Shown piece after piece: positions 25,585-33,881 of a stretch of DNA of 38,967 nucleotides; within the stretch, counting starts at the first letter, position 1, and every line of letters begins with the position of its first letter. The notes under the pieces were generated by a model, which saw only the letters and a list, made by a program, of their open reading frames with translations, searched no databases and was not told where the DNA came from. This stretch comes from CAZONU01 sp965370045 (GTDB lineage: Bacteria > Planctomycetota > SZUA-567 > JAKLDR01), in NCBI GenBank assembly GCA_965370045.1, contig CBDUSI010000032.1, forward strand, positions 1 to 38,967, given 5' to 3'. The translations under genes were made by a program, and so were the position numbers.

Positions 25585-27618
25585 CTACAGGCCAATGACC
25601 ACCAGGTAGTGCTCGTTAACATGATATACGCTCAGGTAGCTCCCGCAGGCCAGGAAAAGCATGTTAATGGTCCCTCCCAGGAGCGCGGCCAGCAGGTGCC
25701 GTCCGGGCCGGGCGGCACGCTCGGGCGCGACGAGCTTCCCCGCGAGCCCCGCCGAGAAGGGCATGCCCAGGCAGGCCGAAGCGGCCAAGCCACAGGCCAG
25801 CGCCACCAACTCACCGGGGGAGGAGAACTGCTCGTGGATCAGCCATCCGCCGACGAGCAGCAACGCGCTCAAAGACACCAGGGCGACCATCGACCAGAAG
25901 AACCTTCGTGCGCTCAGCCCCCTCGGCGGCCAAAGGATCCCCAGCAACGCGATGAGGGTCAGGACGGACCAGCAGACCGGCGCCAAGCGACTGCGGCGCA
26001 GGTTGCGCTGCGCGCGCCCCATCTGCGCCTCTATTTCCTCGGTCCTGGCGGGCAGTGCCCTGAGGGCCTGCCGGTAGGCATCCACGGAGTCCCGGAAGCG
26101 GCCCGCCTCGTAGAGGGTCTCGGCGATCTCCAGCGGCACCTCCCTGGCCTGCGGGTTTCGCGGGAACTTCTCGACGAGTTTCCGGTACAACGAGATGGCC
26201 CGGTCGGGGTCTTCCGCGCGGTACTGATTGGCCAGCCAGTAGTACATCAGTGGCGCCAGAGAACTGTCCGGAAACTTGCGAATGATCTCCCGCACCTCAC
26301 GCAGACACTTCTCCCGCCCTTCCGGACTGTGTTTCAGGCGGGCAAACTCCACGCGGCGTATCCGCTCGAAGCGGGCCAGGGGCTCGTAGCCGTGGTCCGC
26401 GTGGCTGGAGAGGAACTCGATGCGACCCCTGGCCAGCGAGGCCAGCGCGCCGCGGGGGTAGTCGGCCAGCAATTTCCGGTACCAGGAAAGCGCTTCCGGG
26501 TAACGAAAGAGCTTCTCGTCCATTATCTCGGCTATGGCGAAGTAGGCGTCGTCGACCTGATAGTGGCCCTCGTGGGTCTTTATGAAGTCCTGGTAGGCCT
26601 TGACGCTTTCCTCGTAGGCGCCTCGGTCGGCCAGGCGCCGGCACTCCTCACAGGTCCGCTTCTGCCTGAGGGGCGGCCGGCGCAACTCGACCCGGCGGTT
26701 CTCCGCGGTGAACAGGGCAGTGGTCGACTCCGGGCTGACATCGACCAGCAGGCTCCCCGGCGCCTGACTGGTGTCCACCCCGAGATACCGGATGCCGTCG
26801 ACATCCAGGTTCAGCGCGCCGGCGCCGGTCACGATCACGAAGGCCGCAGGCCGGGAGGGGGAGCGCTGGTTGTGGGCCGCCAGGAGCGCGTGCAGGCTGC
26901 CGGCCCGAATGTCGTCGGCCTTGAGTTGCCCGCCGGTCGCGCCGACCGCTGCCGCTTCGGCGACCACGCCCGTGGTGTGTGCCGGGGACGTCTTCAGGAG
27001 CTCGCGGAGCCCCTGCCCGACCACCGGGAAGGCGAGCCGCAGCCCGCCCCAGTCCAGGGTCCGCGGCTTCGGGTCGGCAGGGCCGCGCGCGAAGGAGGAG
27101 CAGGCGCCGTCCGGCCCGTATACCGGCACCAGCGGGCGAACCGCGGCGAACCGGTCGGGGCCGGCGGCGGGAATCGGGCCCAGCGAAAGGACGAACTCGG
27201 GGTCTGACATCATTAGCGATGCCAGCCGGTCGGCGACGTCTCCCCACACGAGGAGGAACCTGAAGGGTATCGCGGGACCCGGCTGGGTCCGGAACTGGTA
27301 ACGGGCCTCAGACCCTTCCAGCCAGTAGGAGTATCGGGCACCCGCGGTCAGGCCCTTGATGACCACCTCGTGCCGGTCAGAAGCTCCAAAGGACTCCTCG
27401 GCCGACCGCGGTTGTCCCTCGTGACCGGCGCGCACGTAGAAGACGCGGCCGACGTACGGGGCTTCGCTGCGCCAGGCGATTGTGATTCGGGAAGGGCCGA
27501 CGTCGAGCACCTCCGGGCTCGCCTCGCGCCTGGACGGGCGCAACAGGACGAGCAGCAGTGCCGTCACAACCACTGACACCGCCAGGCAAGTGCTTAGGAC
27601 AAGGATGAACCTGCGCAT
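25585..27618 (-). CDS. membrane protein with degenerate metallophosphatase domain and TPRs
   Basis: First gene of the operon, 677 residues from ATG 27618. A membrane helix at residues 5-25 is followed by an Fn3-like domain at about 35-110 (PSRITIAWRSEAPYVGRVFY, TAGARYSYWLEG), as in purple acid phosphatases. The next 200 residues follow the layout of the phosphatase in the fusion protein at 21738, but metal ligands are missing: GDVAD is followed by SLGPIPAAG and VYGPDG where GDxxDxG and GD/NH would be expected. A CEEC pair lies near residue 322. Residues about 335-530 are TPR-like (YPEALSWYRKLLADYPRG, DPDRAISLYRKLVEKFPRN), and four helices end the protein. It looks like a catalytically dead relative acting as scaffold or sensor. 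That role is inference. Confidence 0.75.
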   Translation of the reverse strand: MRRFILVLSTCLAVSVVVTALLLVLLRPSRREASPEVLDVGPSRITIAWRSEAPYVGRVFYVRAGHEGQPRSAEESFGASDRHEVVIKGLTAGARYSYWLEGSEARYQFRTQPGPAIPFRFLLVWGDVADRLASLMMSDPEFVLSLGPIPAAGPDRFAAVRPLVPVYGPDGACSSFARGPADPKPRTLDWGGLRLAFPVVGQGLRELLKTSPAHTTGVVAEAAAVGATGGQLKADDIRAGSLHALLAAHNQRSPSRPAAFVIVTGAGALNLDVDGIRYLGVDTSQAPGSLLVDVSPESTTALFTAENRRVELRRPPLRQKRTCEECRRLADRGAYEESVKAYQDFIKTHEGHYQVDDAYFAIAEIMDEKLFRYPEALSWYRKLLADYPRGALASLARGRIEFLSSHADHGYEPLARFERIRRVEFARLKHSPEGREKCLREVREIIRKFPDSSLAPLMYYWLANQYRAEDPDRAISLYRKLVEKFPRNPQAREVPLEIAETLYEAGRFRDSVDAYRQALRALPARTEEIEAQMGRAQRNLRRSRLAPVCWSVLTLIALLGILWPPRGLSARRFFWSMVALVSLSALLLVGGWLIHEQFSSPGELVALACGLAASACLGMPFSAGLAGKLVAPERAARPGRHLLAALLGGTINMLFLACGSYLSVYHVNEHYLVVIGL

Positions 27619-27630
27619 GACTCTGACACG

Positions 27631-27658
27631 ATGATACTCCTGGCTTCATGAAAGGCAA
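27631..27658 (-). promoter_or_regulatory. weak sigma70-like promoter for the radical-SAM operon
   Basis: On the - strand, TTGCCT (27653-27658) and TATCAT (27631-27636) are 16 bases apart. The -10 matches five of six consensus bases and the -35 four of six. Transcription would begin only about ten bases before ATG 27618, giving almost no leader, which weakens the call. Readthrough from the tRNA-Tyr promoter upstream is an alternative. Confidence 0.3.
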
Positions 27659-27745
27659 GAGCAGGTGGATACGGATGTCAGACCTCTTGATAGCGCGGCC
27701 AAGATTCTAACGCTCAACCAGCTTACAGGAAGAGAAGAGGATAAG

Positions 27746-27764
27746 TGGTGGGGAGAACAGGATT
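27746..27764 (+). repeat. tRNA-Tyr 3' end copy of the direct repeat pair
   Basis: TGGTGGGGAGAACAGGATT covers the CCA, acceptor and half of the T arm of tRNA-Tyr. It matches 17944-17962 with one mismatch and the same orientation. The two copies bracket the whole eight-gene - strand operon, which lies on the 3' side of the tRNA, where tRNA-targeting integrases insert DNA. Confidence 0.55.
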
Positions 27765-27830
27765 CGAACCTGTGAAGGCGGAGCCAACGGATTTACAGTC
27801 CGTCCCCTTTGGCCGCTTGGGTATCTCCCC
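27746..27830 (-). tRNA. tRNA-Tyr (anticodon GTA)
   Basis: An 85-base cloverleaf is readable on the - strand: acceptor GGGGAGA pairs with TCTCCCC, followed by discriminator A and an encoded CCA. The anticodon arm is ACGGA-CTGTAAA-TCCGT with anticodon GTA (Tyr), and the T arm is ACAGG-TTCGAAT-CCTGT. The long variable arm (about TGGCTCCGCCTTC) is as expected of bacterial tRNA-Tyr. A strong promoter lies upstream. The 19 bases at its 3' end are repeated at 17944-17962. Confidence 0.96.
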
Positions 27831-27853
27831 ACCCTCGCGACGCAAGCGACTGA

Positions 27854-27881
27854 ATTGTAACCCGTTGGGGCCGATTGTCAA
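27854..27881 (-). promoter_or_regulatory. sigma70-type promoter of tRNA-Tyr
   Basis: On the - strand, a perfect TTGACA (27876-27881) and TACAAT (27854-27859, five of six) are separated by 16 bases. Transcription would start around 27847, some 17 bases before the mature tRNA. It is the best promoter match I see in the window. No clear terminator separates the tRNA from the operon starting at 27618. Confidence 0.75.
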
Positions 27882-27905
27882 GAGTGCCCCCCGTGGCGCA
27901 CGGCC

Positions 27906-29097
27906 CTACAGCGCGCCCTGCTTTTTCAGCCAGGCGAGGTACCCGCGGACGTCCTTCTCCAGCTTCTCCAGGGCGACCTGCTTGCCCTTCTTGATGATCT
28001 TCGCCCGGAGCTTGGTGATCTCGGCGCGGATCTTCTTCATCTTCTCGGCGTTGCCCTTGGCCGCGGCCTGCTCCTTGTACTTCGCCTGCACTCGAGGGTC
28101 GGAGTGCACCGCCATCCACCCGTATGGGTAGTTGCGGTGGTTGATGACCGCGACGTATCCCTGCTTGTCGGTGGCCAGCGCTTCCAGCTTGGCCATCTCG
28201 TCGAAGGAAAGCGCCTTGGCCCTGTAGGCCTCCACCCGCTTGCGCTGGGCCTCGGGCATGTCCGCGGTTGGTCGCGACCAGTAGCCGCCGACGTAATCAC
28301 CCTCGGTGACGAACTCGAAGCCGATGTTCTTCTTCGCGCCGCTCGGCGCCACCGAGAAGTCCCACTTGCCCGCCGAGCACTTCTCCCGCTCCGAGCAGGG
28401 GCCGCGCGCCCGGCTGGCGATCTTGGCGTCCAGCATCGAGAGATAGAACTTCTGCCCCCGCCGGGTGCGCCGCACGTAGTCGCGGGCCACGCGGCGGTAG
28501 GCGCGGGCCAGAACGCCCATCGCGCGTTCGTCCCAGTCGGCGCCGTAATTCAGCGTGGGCACCACGAAGCGCGCGCCCATGTCCAGGAAGTACGCGACCG
28601 ACTTCGGCAGATACTTCGCGGTCTCGGGCGTGATCACCATCAGGATGGGGGTGTAGGGCAGTCGCATCGAGGATGCGCGGCAGCTTGCCGGCAATGACGT
28701 CAAAGGAGCCGCTCCCGTTGGGGAACACGCGGTTAACGTCGTGGGCGGGTGCCACCCCGTCAATGCTCAGCGAAAGGACCGTGCCGGTCTCGGCGGCCAG
28801 GTCCAGGAAGTCGTCGTCGACCAGCGTGCCGTTGGTGCTGACCTGGAACGCCACGGTCGTGTCCTTCTGGCGGGCGCGCTCCGAGGCGTAGGCGATACCC
28901 TCGCGCATGAGGTCCTTGCGGAGCAGCGGCTCGCCGCCGAAGAAGCTGATGGTCATGGCCCCCTGCGCCTCCGAGAGGGCCAGGTCCACCGCGCGGCGCA
29001 GGACATCCGGGCTCATGTCCCGGCGTTCCTTGGCTCCCGCGTAGCAGTAGCGGCAACGCAGGTTGCAGTTGTGAGTCAGGTGCAGCGTCAGATTCAT
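27906..29097 (-). pseudogene. radical SAM protein gene with a one-base frameshift
   Basis: The 5' part starts at ATG 29097 and encodes C11NLRC15RYC18 (radical-SAM cluster), FFGGEPLL and a normal barrel up to GKLPRILDA. Beyond about 28668 the protein-like sequence continues in another frame (LPYTPILMVITPETAKYLPK) to the stop at 27906. The total length of 1192 bases is one more than a multiple of three, so a single extra base would explain it; dropping the A after GCG rejoins LDA and LPYTP. The C-terminus has CSAGKWDFSVAPSGAKKNIGF, shaped like a SPASM/twitch segment but without the expected following cysteine, and ends with a Lys/Glu-rich helix. It may be a true pseudogene, a sequencing error or a programmed shift. 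The substrate is unknown. Confidence 0.75.
28663..28677. other. small hairpin at the frameshift site
   Basis: CGCATC-GAG-GATGCG is a perfect six-base stem with a three-base loop. It lies exactly where the reading frame of the radical-SAM gene changes. It could cause a sequencing or assembly slip, or stall a ribosome, but no slippery heptamer is visible. Confidence 0.5.
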
Positions 29098-29345
29098 GTG
29101 TTCCTATCCAATTTTCCTGCGTCGGCCGGACCGGGGAGCATGCGCGCAAAATGGCGAGAAATCGGCCCCTTCGGGCAGACTTCCTCATCCATTCAGACGC
29201 CCCAAGGGCCGGAAAGTTTCGCAAGAAGTCCGGAGTACGACCCGGACTCCAGGCCGCCGCTGTAAGTGCCTGGATACAAGCGACTTGGGTCACGGAGCGC
29301 AGTCTGCACTTGCCGGCCAGGCCGGTTTCGGCGACGCTACGCTGG

Positions 29346-30278
29346 ATGACTTTCAAGATTCTGCTCGTGGCCCTGGTCGCCGCGCTGGCCGTCAGCGTGA
29401 TGACTCCCATCTTCAAAAAGCAGGGCGACGCGCCCGGCCGGCCGGTGGGGCTGCAGATTGCCGGCATGTGGCTGATGGCGTTGGCCGCCGGCGGCGCGCT
29501 GATCTTCCTCGGCCTCCCCGGGGCCGGGAGCGGGAACTTCCTGCTGGTCGCAGCCATCTCCGGGCTGGCCTTCACCGTCAGCAACTACAGCTACCAAGTC
29601 AGAGTGATTCACAGCGGGCCGGTGTCCATCTCCTGGTCGGTGGTGTGGATGGCCGCGGTGGTGGTGGCCGCCTGCGGCTGGGGGATATTCGGAGAACCGG
29701 TCCTCGCCTGGCAGCCATTGGGCATCGTCGCCTTCCTGGGATGCCTGGCGGTGATGGCCTGGGCCGCCTACCGCACCAACCTGAAACGCGGAGCGGTGAA
29801 GGAGGTGAAGAAGGGCTACTGGCCCTGGCTGGCGCTGGCCCTGGCCACCGGCGCAACCGATGGCCTGCTCATCAAGGTGGCCTCCGGCCTGCTGCCCGGT
29901 TCGCGGGAGGGTTCAATGGCCGAACACCTAGCCTTCGTTGCGCTGCGCTCGGCCGTTTGCGGGGTGTTGATGATGACCTTCTGCAAGGTCGGAAAGCGCA
30001 AGCCGGTCTACGACCGCAAGACCTGGGGCCTGGCCGGGCTCTTCGCGGGGAGTTTCATTCTCTGTCTGGTGCTGCTCCTGCAGGGCCTGGCCAGCTGCCC
30101 GGCCTCCGAGTTCTTCCCCACCTACGGCGGCGCGGCCATCGTATTCGGCACGCTCTGGGCCCTGCTGCGCGGCGAGCGGCCCAGCCGGCTGGCCTACCTG
30201 GGCGTGGCCCTGGCGATTCTGGCCATCCTGCTCATCAACCTGGGCGGCCCGCCGCTGTGGCCCGGAGGGGGAGAGTGA
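29346..30278 (+). CDS. EamA/DMT-type small-molecule transporter
   Basis: ATG 29346 gives a 310-residue product, the normal length for the ten-helix drug/metabolite transporter superfamily. The in-frame extension back to 29151 is polar and unlike the family. No strong ribosome site precedes 29346, so the start is uncertain. About ten hydrophobic segments are visible (ILLVALVAALAVSVMTPIF, GLQIAGMWLMALAAGGALIF, VSISWSVVWMAAVVVAACGW, LGVALAILAILLINL). The two halves have the usual repeat, with EamA-like SGPVSISWSVVW in the first and FPTYGGAAIVFGTLWALL in the second. The substrate is not predictable. The stop overlaps the next ATG (TGATG), so it is coupled to the permease that follows. The 248 bases upstream contain no gene I can support. 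Confidence 0.72.
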   Translation: MTFKILLVALVAALAVSVMTPIFKKQGDAPGRPVGLQIAGMWLMALAAGGALIFLGLPGAGSGNFLLVAAISGLAFTVSNYSYQVRVIHSGPVSISWSVVWMAAVVVAACGWGIFGEPVLAWQPLGIVAFLGCLAVMAWAAYRTNLKRGAVKEVKKGYWPWLALALATGATDGLLIKVASGLLPGSREGSMAEHLAFVALRSAVCGVLMMTFCKVGKRKPVYDRKTWGLAGLFAGSFILCLVLLLQGLASCPASEFFPTYGGAAIVFGTLWALLRGERPSRLAYLGVALAILAILLINLGGPPLWPGGGE

Positions 30279-31099
30279 TGCTTTCCCGGAAGGGCCTCAA
30301 GCTCGTGGCGCGCGCCGGCTGGGCGCGGCGCGGGCTTGCCCGCTGGGCGATCATCGGCGCGACCGCGAGCCTCTATCTGGCCGCTGTGGCCGCGCACCCC
30401 TGGTCGCCCTGGGGCTCCTCGGGCGCGTTGGCCACCTGGGGCTACACCATCACCGGCCTGGCCGCGCTGCTGCCCCTGGCTTTGGTCCCCGCGTTCTTCG
30501 CGTCCGTATTCGTGCGCGAGAAAGAGACCGGGACGATGGAGTCCCTGCTGCTCACCCCTCTGCCGCGCAAGACAATAGTCGGCGCGCGGCTGCGCCCGGT
30601 CCGCGGGCTGCTGATCTACTCCCTGCTGCTGGCGCCGCTGCTCGTGCTCATGCCCCGCGACGACCAGGGGATTATCCTGAAGCTCATGGCGTCCTCCGGC
30701 GGCGCGGTCTTCCTCGGCGTGCTGGCCCCCATCGACCGCGGGTGGAGCATGGGCGGCGACGTGGCCGTGATTCCCCTATTGGCTGGTGCGGCGGCATTCG
30801 CCGGCATGCTGATCAGGATATGGTCAATGGCCTGGACCACCGCGGCCCTGTCCTTGCGGTCGCGGAGCGCGATCGCTGCGCTGCTGTGGAGCTACACGGT
30901 GTGTGCTGTTCCGACCCTCGCCGGCGTCGGGTTGGCGGGCCTGGCGTTCTGGGCGTTCCAGGGCGCCTTCACCGGGCTCGACTTCTTCTCTAATCTGGCT
31001 GCGGCCGGCGCATTCCTGGAAGCCCTGGCCTTCCTGGCCGCGGGGCTCCTGTTCAGGTGGCTGCTGCCACGCCGCTTCGACGCCTGGGCCGTGCGCTGA
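30278..31099 (+). CDS. ABC-2-type transport permease
   Basis: The 273-residue product starts at ATG 30278 in the stop codon of the transporter gene. It has about six hydrophobic segments. The early motif VFVREKETGTMESLLLTPLPRK is the signature of ABC-2 family permeases, where REKE.GT.E.LL.TP precedes a long helix. Such proteins form the membrane part of exporters of polysaccharides, lipids or peptides. No ATP-binding partner is visible in the window, so it either works with an ATPase encoded elsewhere or is an orphan. It is coupled to the EamA-type gene, though the two families do not normally act together. Substrate unknown. Confidence 0.72.
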   Translation: MLSRKGLKLVARAGWARRGLARWAIIGATASLYLAAVAAHPWSPWGSSGALATWGYTITGLAALLPLALVPAFFASVFVREKETGTMESLLLTPLPRKTIVGARLRPVRGLLIYSLLLAPLLVLMPRDDQGIILKLMASSGGAVFLGVLAPIDRGWSMGGDVAVIPLLAGAAAFAGMLIRIWSMAWTTAALSLRSRSAIAALLWSYTVCAVPTLAGVGLAGLAFWAFQGAFTGLDFFSNLAAAGAFLEALAFLAAGLLFRWLLPRRFDAWAVR

Positions 31100-31102
31100 G
31101 GG

Positions 31103-31134
31103 TTGACACCGCCCTTTGCTTCAGCGAAGATACT
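31103..31134 (+). promoter_or_regulatory. possible promoter of the carB half-gene
   Basis: A perfect TTGACA (31103-31108) is followed 20 bases later by GATACT (31129-31134), which matches four of six -10 bases. The spacing is longer than ideal. It lies in the 91-base gap before the start codon at 31191 and fits a separate transcription start for the pyrimidine/arginine gene. Confidence 0.38.
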
Positions 31135-31190
31135 GCTCCCAAGGGGCGCGCCGCGCCCGATTCAGCGACCCGTCTCGGAGAAAACCCTCA

Positions 31191-32822
<1,632 letters not shown>

Positions 32823-32888
32823 ATTCGGCCGCCCCGCCAATTATTTCTAGGATTGAACCGGCCCCCAAACGTCCTTAACATGTAGCTT

Positions 32889-32911
32889 GCCGGGCCCCGT
32901 CCGGGCCCGGC
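32889..32911 (+). other. strong GC hairpin before the DUF58 gene
   Basis: GCCGGGCCC, a five-base loop, and GGGCCCGGC form a perfect nine-base-pair stem. It ends five bases before the Shine-Dalgarno AAGGAGG (32916-32922). No T-run follows, so it is not a classic intrinsic terminator. It may limit readthrough from carB, stabilise the mRNA or tune translation of the next gene. Confidence 0.6.
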
Positions 32912-32927
32912 AGAGAAGGAGGCCCGC

Positions 32928-33881
32928 TTGGCCACTGGCTCCAGCGCCGCCCAGAGGTTCCTGGACCCCCGGGTGCTGGCCCGCATTCAACGATTGGACG
33001 TGGCCAGCCGCCTGGCCGCCGAGAGCTTCCTGGCCGGACGGCACCGCTCGGTGCGCCGCGGCTTCTCCGCGGAGTTCAGCGACTACCGCGAGTACTCGCC
33101 GGGCGACGACGTCTCGGGCATCGACTGGCGGGTCTACGCGCGCACCGACAAGTACTACATGAAGTGCTTCGAGGCCGAGACCAGCCTGCGCTGCGTCCTG
33201 GCGGTGGACGCCTCCGCCTCGATGGCCTACAGGTCGCGGAAGGATCTGGTCGCCAAGAGCGAGTACGCGGGCCTGGTCGCCGCCGCGATGGGCTATCTGC
33301 TCCACCGCCAGCGGGACCGCGTGGGCCTGGCGATATTCGACAAGGAGCTCCGCCGGCTGGTCCCGCCCAAGAGCCGCAAGTCGCACTTCTACACCATACT
33401 CGAGCTCCTGGCCGCCGGGCTCGACCAGCCGGTTCCCGGCGAGGCCGCCGCGGGCCTGGAGGGACTGGCCCGCAACCTCACCCGCCGGGGCATGACCGTG
33501 ATCCTCTCCGACCTGCTCACCGCCGATCCGGATCGCCTGATCCGCTCCGTCGAGCACCTCGCCTATCGCGGGCAGGACGTGCTGGTCCTCCAGATACTGG
33601 ACCCCGCGGAGCTGAGCGTGGCCCTGCCCTCCGGCCGGCTGGTACGCGAGCCCGAGAGCGGCCGCGAGTTCCAGGTGGACGGCTTCGGCGCGGCCCGCTG
33701 CCGCGAGGCCCTGAAGTCCCTGCTGGATACCTACCGCCGGCGCTTCCACGCGCTGGGGGTGGACTACGCGACTCTCACCACCGAGATCCCCTTCGACCGG
33801 GCGCTGGGGGCCTTCCTGGCCTCGCGCCGCTGGCACCGTCGCGGGGGCCGGCCGGCGGCGACCAAGCGCAGGCGGGCATGA
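32928..33881 (+). CDS. DUF58 domain protein
   Basis: The product has 317 residues. TTG 32928 is used because AAGGAGG is five bases upstream and no ATG has a comparable site. The DUF58 core is clear: FSDYREYSPGDDVSGIDWRVYART, then a VWA-like metal site AVDASASMAY. There is no signal peptide and no membrane helix, so it is cytoplasmic, probably associated with the membrane proteins encoded next. DUF58 proteins usually stand between a MoxR-type AAA ATPase and BatA-type VWA proteins and are thought to take part in chaperoning or assembling envelope components. No MoxR gene is present in the window. The stop overlaps the next ATG (ATGA). Confidence 0.88.
   Translation: MATGSSAAQRFLDPRVLARIQRLDVASRLAAESFLAGRHRSVRRGFSAEFSDYREYSPGDDVSGIDWRVYARTDKYYMKCFEAETSLRCVLAVDASASMAYRSRKDLVAKSEYAGLVAAAMGYLLHRQRDRVGLAIFDKELRRLVPPKSRKSHFYTILELLAAGLDQPVPGEAAAGLEGLARNLTRRGMTVILSDLLTADPDRLIRSVEHLAYRGQDVLVLQILDPAELSVALPSGRLVREPESGREFQVDGFGAARCREALKSLLDTYRRRFHALGVDYATLTTEIPFDRALGAFLASRRWHRRGGRPAATKRRRA

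Noticed and set aside
29227..29248. Inverted repeat AGTCCGG / CCGGACT in the divergent intergenic region
   Set aside because: A seven-base stem with an eight-base loop is common in GC-rich DNA, and no promoter or T-run accompanies it.
29151..29345. N-terminal extension of the EamA-type transporter
   Set aside because: It is polar, unlike the family, and would precede the first membrane helix by 65 residues. The start at 29346 gives the normal length.
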